Positions 45,828 to 58,114 of a stretch of DNA of 64,000 nt are shown in pieces (within the stretch, counting starts at the first letter, position 1; each line of letters starts with the position of its first letter). The stretch covers positions 76,069,056-76,133,055 of the forward strand of contig CM049310.1 of the NCBI GenBank assembly GCA_026874595.1. Reading direction: 5' to 3'. A model generated the notes under the pieces. It saw only the letters and a list, made by a program, of their open reading frames with translations, was not told the origin of the DNA and made no database searches. The stretch is from Sipunculus nudus. Lineage: Eukaryota; Annelida; Sipuncula; Golfingiida; Sipunculidae. The position numbers were made by a program, and so were the translations under genes.

Positions 45828-48800
45828 GTGAGAAGGACATATTTATAGTACACATATCTCTATCTTTCTTGATTACCAGAGGTATTTGTGCATTTTTTTT
45901 GTTATTTTGTTATGATTAGTATTGTCCAATAAATGAATTAATGCAAGAATGAATTGAGGAAATAAGGCCATCCTTAAAAAATCTCTGTTGGGGCTAACCC
46001 GGCTGGTCGAGTTTTTTGGCTGTGGCTGAATTTTTTTTTTTTGACATATCTGCAAATTAATATCTTTTTGTATGAACTCCTGCAAGCGCGCCTGGGCCCG
46101 TAAAAATCTGCCTTCAAGTAGTAGAAAAATAGCCCTTCTATTACATTCTTAGATGCCCTTAATTTCCATAATGAAAAGTATTACTCGACGTTGCCAGTCG
46201 TTTAATTTGAGCCTTAAAAATAGTCAGGTTGTGCCTATATATACGTGGAATGATCGTTATACTCATGCGCGAGAGAAGAAAAACCACCGGGAAACCGCCA
46301 TCAAATTTGGTTATTCTGGCGAAACAGGCAGATAAAAATATTGAGCAATTAGAATTGATTCTTATTTGATTACAAATAAAGCTGACGCTTATCACTGTCA
46401 CATTAAATGAAAGTTCTCTCGACATTCATACTGTCAACTGACCAATGTCGGCATTTAAACCATGTGACACGTCGATTTGCATAAACACGTGCCTGGAACA
46501 CGCAGACGTTCTTGTGATTGGCGGAGCGATCACGTGTCACAGCCAGAGAGCCAGTAAGAGGTTCGTAGTAAAAGTTCACCCCATGTGACTTCATTCAGGA
46601 TTATTTTGGTGGGAAAATGTTCACTGCCATCGGGTCGCTTACATTGGTTTTAATTTTTCAGCTACAGTCACCGTGAATAGCCTATATAAAGCAAATGACA
46701 CGGGCCTATTAAATGGAACCTGCAACTGACGATGTGTAACGCACAATCTCCACAAATCAGATGTTTGGTATTACAAGATCTGCGTCATTTTAATAGTTCT
46801 GTGGCGATCGTGACAGGGTTTTGCGACCACAGCTATCAGAACACGCATAAAATTTTAGCTACCGTCTTTTTTGGTTGTGTTTCTTTTTAACTGCCTTTGT
46901 TAAATTATTTCATTTTATTAATTGCCTTTAAAAAAAACAGATTTTTTCTGACCGTACAGCATTACTTGTTTAGACGTAGACGAGATAGAGATCAACATTG
47001 CTCGCTCAGTCATTAATAACAGAAAAATAAAAAATGTCCAGCATTACTTTCATTAGGCACTGTGCCTCTCATTGATTTTTTGTTTGTTTGTTTGTTTGTT
47101 TCTGATTCTTTTTGCTGGTTCTTTATTTACAAGAGTGTTTTATAAAGTCAAGAAAGTAACAATAGATTGGCAAAAATATATTGAGAAATAAGACTTAATG
47201 TCCATGAGTAATCTTACAAATATTATAGTATGGACACAACTGCATGCTGGTATATCAGAGTATGACCTGTCAGATTCAAAAAGTCAATGCCGATGAAATT
47301 TTGTTTTATTGTAATCAAGCGGGGCATCTGATAACTAGCAATGAAAAGCAAACAAATGTGACCTAGTTTTCAAAACCAAAAACAAATAGAAATGAATACT
47401 CCTAAGCCTTTTGGCAGTTAATGTTATATAATACAAATTGATCATGAATGGTTAATTATATTTTTAGCTTTCCATTACTTTTTTTAAATTTTTACCAAAA
47501 AATCTAAGGGCCTGTAATTTTTCTTGCGGGCCTGTGAAACCTGTATGCATGTCAGCAGTAGTGCTAATTGTTATAAAATGAAAGTCCATGACAGAAGCGG
47601 ATCCAGGGGGGGGGTCCAGGGGGTCCGGACCCCCCCCCCCCTTTTTTACCCGAAGCAACCTTTTTTAAGGGGTTTTAGACGTAATTTTGCGGCCTGGACC
47701 CCCCCTTTTCCAGACATGATGACCTTTTTTTAGGATTTTCATTAGTCCTCCTGGGTTGGACCCCCCCTTTTCCTAAATCCTGGATCCGCCCCTGCATGCT
47801 GGTGGTGAAGTTTAAATAATACACTGGAGTCTCAGGGCCTGTATTTTGACTGTTTTTTTTTTGTTTTTTAAACTTTTGCATGAAATATCATGCACAAATA
47901 AGGACTGTATATTGGCGATGCCATTCCTAATCACATACTGGCTGTCAAAGGCATCTGCAGAAGGCGAGTGGCATAATCAGGGTACGTCCAATATATGGGT
48001 TTATCTTTCAAATAAGTACAGTTTTTCATATATTTGTATAAACATTTTATATATTCTACTACCTTATAAGCCATTGACTTTAATTAATAAAGAGTTAATT
48101 TATTACCAACCTTCTTAATTATACCTCTTCATTTGCAAAGGAAATCTCAAATCGCACTCATTCATAAAATTCTAGCACTCGCATTCAACACAAAATAAAA
48201 TTGTCTGCAAATTTATGTGAGATCCAGAAAAGGCTTACAATCCTAATTCGAATCTGTGCAATGAGATATACATCAGTTATAATGCTTTCATGATAACATG
48301 CTTGACCATTATTGGAAAAGTGCTTGATCACTTTTCACATACGTGAATATTTGACATGTACATGTACAAAGCATATTCTAAAACATTTTGTACCTGAGTA
48401 CAAGATTTTAAGCCTGAAATGAAACACAAATCTATTCAGAGATACCTTGTTGTACATGTTGAATGGAATACGGGTATGTAATATGACATACACCTCACAT
48501 ATGCAAAAAAAGCTAAAAATAGTTAACTCCGGATCCTCCTTTAAAAAAAATATTTTTTTCCTCCCTACCTGATGATTTTTTGGGGACCAATGTTAGCCCC
48601 AACACAAAAATTTTTAAGGATGGCCTAAATAAAGCAGACCAGATACGATCTAGAAACCAAAAATAGAACTAAAGTGTGCAGGGCTCCCAACCTGTATTGC
48701 CCTTAAGTTTAGTGTGTGGTAAAATGCACCAGACTATGTAAAAATGTCCAAGGTTGTATAAGGTGACATATTAATTTAGATATAGGATATCAAGAAATAT

Positions 48801-51800
48801 TTATGATATTTGATGTTAGATAAGAAATCAAAGATTCAGTAAGTACATATACTTGTAAATAAGTGAAATTTGTTTAACGTAATGTTATACAAGAACTGAC
48901 AAGTAGTCACACAAGGCATATTATGTTTTATTTTAACCTTATATGGACAATATCTGACCAAGTAATAAAATACTAATTTTCTGTCACCTCTCCTTGCCTT
49001 TAAAAATTTGATATTGCTTTCCTTGCAGATTCATGCCAAACATATCATTTATTATTATGAATATTTTTATTTATTATAAATAGGTTATAAAAGCTAATTT
49101 TGCTATTGCAGTTAAGGTTATTACAGTTTAAAGATTTTGAAAAAAATATTTTAAAGGAGTTCCATGGCTATAGTAGCTATGTATACATTTAAACTGATTT
49201 TTTATAATTCCTCAACAATTACCCCTTTTACTTTAATTAGAAACTTTGTTTATGCATAATTTGTTTGTAATTAATGACATACTGTGTATATTTACAGAAT
49301 TTTCTGGCATTGTGTGCAAGTGATTATTATGACAACTGCCTCTTCCACAGAAACATTGCAGGGTTCATGGTTCAGACAGGGGACCCAACAGGTAATCATT
49401 AGTATGTGTAACAGGGAGCCTAAGCTACCTTGGAACACCTTAATGTCTTTATACAGAGATTTTAAACAAATAGGAAATCATAAATTTGAAAAACCACAGC
49501 TTATTTTAAATAAGGAGGACCTCAAATCTGCTGGGACAACCTTAGATAACTTAAGGTAGTCCTGCAGGAATACTGGAAAATTTCTATCCCTGGAACCTCT
49601 GAACAATATATTATTCAGTATCATATTGTTGCAGAATTGAAAGAGAAAACATGGCATTTAATTGAATTTTTTTAAAAGAGATACATTTTGTTCGCGGTAT
49701 ACATGTATGAACTTTGATAAATAGGCAATGCTTTTCAAGGCATTTGATGCCTTTTCAAGGCATTTGATGCCTTAAGCCACACAAAAATTTATTGTTCTAA
49801 GGACAAAAAATATGGTGTGAACATGCAATTTTTTAATTTTTTTACTGGTCAATACACATAATGTGGAATTTTGACAACTTTCCTGGAAAAGACAAAAAAT
49901 GTTCCAGTTTTTGAAACGGTGAAAATGATCAACACAAAATTTGTCCATTCCCCATACCTTTATTTCAGGGATTTTGTGCCTTAACACCAATTAGCAACAT
50001 TACCAAGAACCTGGTCTTCATTTGCAAAAAATAGATCCACAAAATTGAGAGTGGCAAATCTGAAAAACAATAAATATGTTTTGTATTGCCTTATAACTGC
50101 ACCTGGAAATTACTGGTTGTGCCATCTAGTGTTCACATTTGGAACAATTGTTTGTTATAATTTTTCTTGTGTACATTTGTCATGAGTCAGTTTTTTGTCC
50201 TCTGCAAAATGATTTCTTTTTTCATTTTTCCTCCAGGCACAGGAAAGGGAGGTGAATGTATATGGGGTGGAAAGTTTGATGATGAGATATTAGACAGTCT
50301 AAAGGTGAGTTTAAAAGACAAAGTAAAGTGATATACATATGCAGACGCCCCCCCCCCTTTTTTTTCCACTACTGCAACCTTATTTTAAGGGTCTCAGGCC
50401 TGGACTCACCCTGTTAAAGACCTGGGCATCTTTTTTAGGTCTTATTATTAGTCCTTCTGGTTTAGACCCCTCTTATTGGTTTAAAAAGAATGAATTGTCA
50501 TCACATTTTCAAAAGATTTAATTAAAATAATAATTGTGACATAAGGCTGCCTTTGAACATGAATATTGTTATTTACAGTTATTACTGGTTTTGCTTCTCA
50601 GCACCATCTAGTATTCAAAGGTTGAACGATTTAGAAGTTTAAATTGTTAGCTTTTATCATATTTCAGCTCAACGAAGTGAAACTCTGTATATTCTTGATG
50701 GCAATCAACTCAAATGTATAGGAATATACAAAGGAACTATCCTGTTTTAATGCCTCACTCAAATGTATGTGTTTCACTTAATGCACACAAGGTGTCTCTG
50801 ATATACAAAGCAGTTTACCGCAATTTATAATGAAGACATGCTTTGGTTCCTCATTGGTGTGAGCCAGCTGTGGGGATGTTTACACACCCATGGTCCATAG
50901 GTGTGATAGTCTCCAGGCCTGGTTAACACCTGGATTTAACATGAAAGAAAGCTCTGTCATAAAGTCCAAAACCAGAATGGAATCCTGCAGATGTAAACAC
51001 ATAGTCAAGCTAGCATTTAAAAAATGGAGGCGAACACATCAAACAAAAAATATAACAATATAAAAAGAGTTGCTATGAATTACCTGTTGTGGGTTTTGGA
51101 AACTGATGTACCAACAAGAAGAGTATACAATGTATGCAACAATATGTGGTGGCGTAATGGATAGGGTGCTGGACTTCTGAACGAAGGGTCATGGGATCGC
51201 GTCCCTTTCTGACCTCCGTATGCGCTAAGACTCCTTGGCAAAGTCTTTACCACAAGGGTGCACTCTCTCGACCCAGGAGTGAATGGGTACTGGTCATGGT
51301 AAAAAGGAAAATGTAGAACAAATAACCTTCTAGCGCCTGATATGGCAGCTTGGGTTGTATGCTCCCCAGGGAGCCGAGAAAAGCTACAAGAATGAACAGG
51401 CCCAAAAGACCAGGAAGGCAAAGTGTAAAGTCGGATGAGACTGACATTGTCTGTGATATCAGACTATAAACCCCCACCTTTACAATAGAGAAAGTTTAAT
51501 GCAGCCATAAAGATATATTTACATTTATGTCGTACTAAGGAAGTTATTTTTCAATAGAGGTAAAACAAAGGGATATTTTTGTTTTACTGGATTACAAAAA
51601 TGTTGGGATGACAGTTTAGAATAAACAAAATTGAAACTATCTTTGTCATTGAAACTCAAACTTCTACTAAATACAAATTGTGTGTTAATGAACACTGTTT
51701 CAACAAAATTGTGAGTTTTCAGACATCTTAAGAGTAACTGGCAGTATGCACACAGTGTATATATCCAGTAGCTTGAAGAATCAGAACCAAACTTTCAAAT

Positions 51801-52766
51801 GATAGAGCAACAGTTGCAAATAAACCAATATAACAATTCTGTGTTTCAGGATTATGTCTTTTCCAATACTTGCAAAGGAAAAAAACAAAAGATTTCGAGA
51901 CTTTTCAGTTTTGCAAAAGCCACTCGCATTACTGCTGTAATAAACATTACTTGTTTTCTTTCCAGCATAATGTCCGCGGAGTAGTTTCCATGGCAAACAA
52001 TGGCCCCGACACCAATGGTTCCCAGTTCTTTATTACCTATGCACCTCAGCCCCACCTTGATATGAAATACACAGTATTTGGCAAGTATGTGAAAAAGAAA
52101 TGACTTTTATTTGTTTGTCGAAAGAAAATTATACATTTTCCACAAATTTGGAATGTTCTTTTTAAATATTTTGTTCTTAGTTACTATTTGTACACTTCTA
52201 AAAACCAATGAAATGTGAAATCTGAAATTTAGATATTTATTTTTAAAATGTTTTAGAATTCATAAAAACTAAAGCAATTTTTTTTCTGATATTTAATAAT
52301 TTATTCCCAAGTTGTCTTAATTCATCATAAAATCAGAAATTTATTGCATATGGAACACACTGTAGTCTATAGCTTTATAGTTTTAAGGGTTAAGCACAAA
52401 ATCATTTAAACAAAACATTAATACTCATTCAAAATAAAAGTGAAGTGCTAATTCTGTATCATATGCGAGTGTTGTATGAATCATTGTAATTTTGTATGCA
52501 TCCATTTTAGATGAATCCATTGAATCAATAGTTCTCTCCAACAAGGTTTACATTTTCCCTAAAGAGTTTATTGTTTATTCAGTGCTTTAAATTTGAAATA
52601 TTCATGTACAATAAATTTTATTATTTCCAGAGTCATTGATGGGTGGGATACACTGGATTCTTTAGAAAAACAAGAAGTAAATGAGAAGAACTACCGTCCA
52701 CTGAATGATATTCGCCTTCAGAATGTTACGATACATGCCAACCCTATAGCAGACACTGCAAACTGA
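45753..52766 (+). CDS. PPIL3: Peptidyl-prolyl isomerase-like 3, five coding exons
   Basis: Exons 45753-45827, 49298-49391, 50237-50304, 51966-52084 and 52631-52766 join in frame and encode 163 residues after the initiator Met (164 total; human 161). PPIL3 is a small cyclophilin that catalyses cis-trans isomerisation of prolyl bonds and is found in spliceosomal complexes. Seen: [56 protein letters not shown] with the catalytic Arg, Phe and Gln of cyclophilins, [20 protein letters not shown], and [13 protein letters not shown] where the Trp that contacts cyclosporin in CypA is His, as in other PPIL3 proteins. The ATG itself must be at the end of an upstream exon. Divergent from ANAPC2. Intron 2 (counting the ATG exon as exon 1) carries a 2.66-kb TIR element. 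Confidence 0.95.
47455..47850. repeat. Dispersed repeat shared with 25622-25765, split by a MITE
   Basis: 'taattatatttttagctttc', 'tttttaccaaaaa', 'gggcctgtaatttttc', 'gggcctgtga', 'tgtatgcatgtc' and 'ttgttataaaatgaaagtcc' match 25622-25765 in order. The match resumes after the inserted MITE at 47799 ('tggtggtgaagtttaaataata' against 'tggtggtcaagttaaaatgata'). Confidence 0.8.
47592..47794. mobile_element. 203-bp MITE with GCGGATCCAG TIR, inserted in a repeat
   Basis: TIRs CAGAAGCGGATCCAGG and (rc right) CAGGGGCGGATCCAGG. CATG appears on both sides (47587-47590 and 47795-47798), while the unoccupied relative at 25760 has CTTG once, so this is a clean insertion with a probable 4-bp duplication. 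The interior is a long imperfect inverted repeat with C and G runs. Other copies: 13215-13400 and 50339-50490. Confidence 0.85.
49298..49391 (+). CDS. PPIL3: PPIL3 exon 3
   Basis: Acceptor TTTACAG, donor GTAATC. Encodes [20 protein letters not shown] and [11 protein letters not shown], including the catalytic Arg (FHR) and the FMVQ motif. Confidence 0.95.
50237..50304 (+). CDS. PPIL3: PPIL3 exon 4
   Basis: Acceptor CTCCAG, donor GTGAGT, 68 bp. Encodes [20 protein letters not shown] and SLK. Confidence 0.95.
50339..50490. mobile_element. Third copy of the GCGGATCCAG MITE family, truncated
   Basis: C-run at 50346, 'gcaacctta ttttaagggt', 'ggcctgga', 'ttttttaggtcttattatta' and 'gtcc ttctggttt' follow the order of 47630-47770. 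TIRs are not intact. Confidence 0.65.
51140..51490 (+). mobile_element. tRNA-derived SINE
   Basis: A tRNA-like head with A-box TGGCGTAATGG (51151 on) and a B-box-like GGATCGCGTCC (about 51193), then a conserved-looking central block 'ctctctcgacccaggagtga' and 'atgggtactgg' that recalls the core found in many invertebrate SINEs, then a tail of unknown origin. It lies in PPIL3 intron 4, sense. Spurious antisense ORFs of up to 113 codons cross it. Confidence 0.7.
51966..52084 (+). CDS. PPIL3: PPIL3 exon 5
   Basis: Acceptor TTTCCAG, donor GTATGT. Encodes [30 protein letters not shown] and [10 protein letters not shown]; contains the NGSQFF active-site motif. Confidence 0.96.
52631..52766 (+). 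CDS. PPIL3: PPIL3 exon 6 (C terminus)
   Basis: Acceptor TTTCCAG. Encodes [40 protein letters not shown] and DTAN, ending in TGA 52764-52766. Confidence 0.95.
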
Positions 52767-53490
52767 GATTAAGGATTAGGTTTAAAACATTACAGGGAAA
52801 CGAGATGCATCGTCCATGAGCTGTCCTGTTGGTCTGACAGCCTGTAACAACCCAGCTTGTACAATGCTTTGGGGCTGCTTCCTTGGTGGTATTAACATTA
52901 TACAAGTTGTGGTGGTCTCCAAGGGTAGGATAGCTGGCGGCTGAGACATTGGACTTTCATGGCAGAAAGGTCTCCCATCAAATTAATCACCAGAGCCAAT
53001 AAGAATCAATGCTCAAACCAGAGTGGAACAGATATTCGCTCAAAGGCGATAAATCAAGGATGTGCTTTCTGGGTTTTCCAGATATTGTTCAAAGACTCGA
53101 TAAAAAGTATTCATTCTTAAAAAAAACAGTTCACCTTTAACCTCATTCAAGAGACCATGTTACCAACAGAGGGACGAAAATTTTACCCTCGTAAAAGATC
53201 CAATGGAAAGCAGCAGAGGGTGGAAACCAGTCAAGTTCATAATCACAGGAGCAGCTGTAGAACACCATCAGAACTTTGAAGTATACTTATGATAGGATTG
53301 ATGGATCGTGGCAGATGATGCCTTGCACATATAGTCAATGCTTTTGATGTCCACCGACCAAAAAGGAAGTTGATTCCGTCATTCAGTGAACTTGAAAGTG
53401 ATCTCATTTTCCATGTTTAAGCAATATTGATCACAGGCATATATAACAATTTTAGCAAATATATATTTTTAAAATAAAAAGATCACTTGT
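52767..53490 (+). terminator. PPIL3: PPIL3 3' UTR and probable poly(A) signal
   Basis: After the stop codon the sequence is unique-looking and noncoding. An AATAAA at 53473-53478 is a reasonable polyadenylation signal, which gives a 3' UTR of about 720 bp. A second AATAAA lies near 53819. Confidence 0.5.
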
Positions 53491-54928
53491 AAATGTGAGT
53501 GAAGAATGTGCCAAGAGTGAGTGTTGTAATTAAGCCGTGTTCCCATATATCAATGCTGTTGGCTGTTTCAAATTAAGCAACTTCAAAGGAAGAAAAGCAA
53601 TCTTAACTTACATCTTGTAAAGACCATAATGTTCTGATGAGAGCATCACCAATGTTACTACGCTCCCGAGGCAGTGGAAATCTTGCGCTTCTAAAGAAGC
53701 AACTGATTTTCACGCTGCCAGCTTTGACCGTTTATGATATATTTAGACACCAGATGGCGATTTGTTGTCCACTGAAATACACATGCGTACGATGTGACAA
53801 GCAGCCAATCAGATGCCAATAAACAAACACTCGACAGCCATCCTGGCTCCGCCCATTGCCGCGCTTCAAGCGCTGCTTGATGTGTTTCCGGTCGAATTTA
53901 AATTGCTCCCTCTGCATTCTCGCATCATCGACCGATTCGACTATGACATTATGACTGTGTTAGCCTAGCCATGTATCTATTGTCTGCAGAACTTAAACCA
54001 GCCAGTGAGGTGTGCACGCAGCCTTTGTTGTTACGTTTCGTTTGAATTACAGCTCACCGGCCGAGCATCCTGTGTGCCCAAGGCCCTAAGCAATCCACGT
54101 CAGTGGCAATTCTCTCTGAGCCTGTGGCCTGTTCAGACGGTTACGCTGGGGGATGAGCTGTCACTCAAAAAGTAGTGAATATGATTGGCTCCGTGTATTC
54201 CTCGCTTGGTTTTGTCTTCCAGCACAAGGTCTCATCTGATTGGACAAAAATACAGTGCTCCCCTCTGGTGTTGCAATGCAGGGTACGAGGTCATAACAAA
54301 CAGCGCCTTACGATATAGGAAGTAGACCTATAGGTAAAGCGCTGTGTAAAGAGTGTACAATGTAACCGGTAGTCAGCATTGATAATGAAGACTCCATGTG
54401 CAAAATTGTTTGACTGTGCAAGTATCTAATTGATAACAATCCCCTAATTCCAGAGGTGTATGTGTAGACTGAAATTCAGTTATCCTCCAAAGCCAATTCT
54501 AGTTGAAATTAGCTTAGGGTGAGGGGAGACCCAAACATCAAGATCATGTCCTTGAAGAGAACACCTCTCCTAATTCTTCATATTCCCATTCTTTGTGGAC
54601 GTATCACTGAACTTGATTAAGAAAACTGCGGAGATTTGCTTGATCCTACTAGCTCTCATTGTATGAGAGTGTCGTCAGCTCCCTTTTGGAGTCTGTTTTT
54701 TTTTCCTTTGGGAGAGCTTTGAGATCTCTGCTCTCTTTCCCTAACAGTTTCATATACACCTGATCTTGGAAGGAAGGACGTTTGCCAGCAATGCGGCTTC
54801 CTTGTGGTTTTCACTGGCTTGTGTCTTACACTGGACGTTTCCCTAATTAATTTTCGCTTAATTGGTTGTGTCGATGTTTCTGAAAGTAGGACTGTGTTGC
54901 CAAATGAGCAAATAGGTCATTACTCAAG

Positions 54929-55468
54929 CAGGGGTCGTAGTAACGCCTTTCCGCTTGTCTCAGACAGGCAAACACATGCACGGAAAGGCGTTTTTCACTT
55001 TGTACTAATCCGTTGGAAAGGTGACTTCCTGGATGTTTTCCACATTAGCAGCTGATAAGTAGTAACAAACATGACACAAAAATACATGTTTTACAGCCAC
55101 TTCCTATATTTCCCATATTTTCCTATATAAAATGGTTTATAATTTCTTAAACTTTCCGGTATTTAGGCTATTTTCTCTTATATTTTCGTGTGTTTTTTTT
55201 TACACTGCACAATCGTGTTTCTGATATAGGCCTAACCATGTTACTATTGAGACCATTCAGTTTTTCTTGCATACAAATGTGCAAGTAGGATGGCATCTTA
55301 GATGGCAGAATCAAGCTTACACTGAGCGAAGTGTTACAAATAGTTTGATATGGCGGAAGAAATCATCTTTAGGGGAAAGGCAATGTTTTTCTGCTGAAAG
55401 GCAAACCTGTATTAATGCTTTTTCCTTGGAAAGGTAAAAAGATCAAAGTACATGTATTACGATCCCTG
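54929..55468. mobile_element. TIR element, copy 2 (CAGGGGTCGT family)
   Basis: Ends CAGGGGTCGTAGTAACG and (rc right) CAGGGATCGTAATACATG. The hexamer CTCAAG lies directly outside both ends (54923-54928 and 55469-55474), a probable target duplication. Interior matches copy 1 at 32728-33178 ('tgtctcagacaggcaaacac', 'gcacggaaaggcgtttttca'). No transposase. Confidence 0.8.
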
Positions 55469-55965
55469 CTCAAGCATCCAACTTTGAGTGCCAAGATGTA
55501 TATTTTCATCTATTCTCTACTGCACGAAGACCGACTGACCACGTTTTGACCTGTCTTGAGCACAAGACCAAATGTATGAGCCACGACGGAGTTTGCAATG
55601 GGTTCTAGTTGGCCAATGAACTGATGCATGCTGCGTGGAGAATATACAGCAGCTCAGAAACTGCTGTCCCTGCCATTTTATCGAGCTGCTCTGCATCGGG
55701 TATAAAATTTGATAATATGTTAGGCCATGTGTATTTGTCTTTTACTTTTTTATCATATTTTGCACGAATGATAAAGTACTCCGCACAAATTTTAAAATAA
55801 CAGTTACCATAGACCTTGCGTATGTAGCACCCATCCTGAAAAGTGAAATGCATTTATGTAACTATACCTGCGAAGGAAACCCAAATTTGTACAATTAGTT
55901 ACTCGCTGAAGGTCGTGCGCTGTGGAGCAAATGTTATACATTTTGATACTTTCTTGAACCTCGTG

Positions 55966-56370
55966 TTAAGCTGTGTTTCCATTCATCCGTAAATCTCGTA
56001 CGTCTCGTACGCAAAAAATTGGATCCCTCTTTTTAAAATGAACTGTTCCCATATGTACGTTTTAACGTGCTCCGCATGCGTACCCGCAAAAACGGACAGC
56101 ATCGAAACGGATCGGTGAGCGATTCATCCGTTTTGCGGATGGCAAAAATGCCTACATTTCCCAACAGTGCCCCGGCGACAGGTGATATGAGACGTATCCA
56201 CCTTCTCCCTGCCTGTCTTCCTTGCAGTTTCAAAAGAGGCACGTGAAAGGGTATCCGCATGAAAAACGTACGTACTTATGGAAACAGTTTTGACGGACTG
56301 CGCACTAGGGAGCGTATACGTACGTCTTTTGCGGATACGAATTTTACGGATACATGGAAACACAGCTTTA
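55966..56370. mobile_element. ~400-bp Harbinger-like MITE with TTA target duplication
   Basis: Element 55969-56367, flanked by TTA on both sides (55966-55968, 56368-56370). TIRs AGCTGTGTTTCCATTCATCC and (rc right) AGCTGTGTTTCCATGTATCC, continuing with CGTAAA. Rich in CGTACG motifs. The 3-bp TTA/TAA target is typical of PIF/Harbinger transposases. No ORF of its own. Confidence 0.85.
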
Positions 56371-58036
56371 GCATGATTCCAGACAAGTTCCATGGAACAA
56401 AAATAGCAAATACACTTATACAGTTCAAATAGTACTTAAGTAAAAATGTACCAATGCTCTCTGTTTACAGATTCATTGTTCCCCAGAAAAAAATGTAAGG
56501 TAAGAAGCACAATATCAATGACAGAAATGTTATCTTACATGTTTCATTGATTTTTAGAATCTTCAAAAATGGTAGGTGTGTCAAGGAATACGCCCTTGAA
56601 ATGCTTATGCTGTCAAGTGGATGCACAGCAACACGACACCAAGCCCGTCGTCGCATGATTAATAGAATTTTGCCTCTAGAATCTGTTTGAGTTCCTCACC
56701 TCGTACCTCAGTGGATCTGCTTTGGATGATTTGTTAGAACTTCAGAATAATGAGATAAAATTTCCACAGTGGAATCATTATAAAGAAACCTCTCTTGCAG
56801 TTTCATTTTATGTTGATTGTTGAATAGGAGAAGCTCTTTCCATACTAAATTTTTTGTATAAGCCCACCTTATGTAGGGGAACTCACGACCGAATGATTAA
56901 AGTCAGTATGGAATCTTTCTTTTTCTAAAAGCAGACATGCATGTCCAACTTTTATGTCACTGAGGTATCTGTTCAAACCAGTTTCACCGCAAATTACGCT
57001 AGTAAATATACTTAGATCTTTAAGGAATTTTAAGTTGCAGCGGAACTTTAGTTTTCCATTTAAACGAAACAAGACCAGAATGGATTTTACTTGTCCAAAG
57101 ACTGATAAACTGAATTTAAGAAGCTTAAATGAAAATCATCCACTGCCTCTCGGATACCCTTCCTAAATGCTCAGTGCTGGAAAAAAGTGATAATTCCCAC
57201 TTTCTTCAAACACAAAATTATTCTATTTGCTTTAAGGAAAATGTGGTCTCCATTCGAGGGTTTCATAGACAGGACTATTTTTATACAGTGGGTTAGGCGT
57301 AATTAAATAATTAATAGTTTATTATCCGCTAGTGTAATTGATTAAGCCTTTTGATTGAGTTGGGCAGAATTTCTGGAACAGATCAGATGTATATCTTTTA
57401 TGTAAGTTGACGAAATGACGAAATTCCCTGTTCAACAGACCATGACGATCTGTCACAGGGGAGAGAACTGGCTGCTTCTGGTCTACATGTATTTAGGAGA
57501 CTCTTCAGGTGAAAGAATTTCTGTTTCCAGGGATGCTGTAGGTTTAGGCATGCAGTTCCCACCTTAAATGCGCAGGCATGTATGGTGTCATGGTTTGAAT
57601 AAAAAGACAGTAAAATTGAAGACGGTATAGGCCAAACAGTCGGTTCAAGACATCGATGTCTCTAATATAGTGGACGCGGCTTTGATAGCTAGGTGATCGA
57701 TTTTAAGTCGGCATGTACGTGCACAACCGGCACGGTAGTTTAGTGATGTACCTGTATATACAAACTGAAATGAAGAATGAAGGAAGATAAAACTTAGGCC
57801 TACTTCATCCCTTCGTTTAGGACTAACACCGTGCTGGCAACACCTGTGGCTTAAAAATTCGCATATATTTGAGATCGACATTCACTTGACAAAGAATGTC
57901 ATTCACTTGACAAAGAAAACAGTTCTCTTCAACAAGCTCCACAGTAACTATAGAAAAGGGTCTTTTCGGTTGCAAGGGCTAATTTGATTTTTCATCGAAA
58001 TAATTTCGCAATTAAGAAGTGAGATGCTTGAAAGTC

Positions 58037-58038
<2 letters not shown>

Positions 58039-58112
<74 letters not shown>
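58039..58112. repeat. (TA)n microsatellite
   Basis: About 74 bp of pure AT dinucleotide. Confidence 0.97.

Positions 58113-58114
<2 letters not shown>

Larger units (their letters stand above)
45965..48626. mobile_element. 2.66-kb TIR element in PPIL3 intron
   Basis: The left end AGGCCATCCTTAAAAAATCT then TTGGGGCTAAC is mirrored at the right end (reverse complement AGGCCATCCTTAAAAATTTT then TTGGGGCTAAC). A 5-bp target duplication AAATA flanks it (45960-45964 and 48627-48631). The interior contains another repeat (47455-47850) that itself carries a 203-bp MITE. No transposase ORF longer than about 90 codons is seen, so it appears nonautonomous or a container for other insertions. Family unknown to me. 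Confidence 0.75.

Noticed and set aside
51080-51477. Antisense ORFs of 76-113 codons
   Set aside because: They lie across a SINE in a PPIL3 intron and look like no protein.
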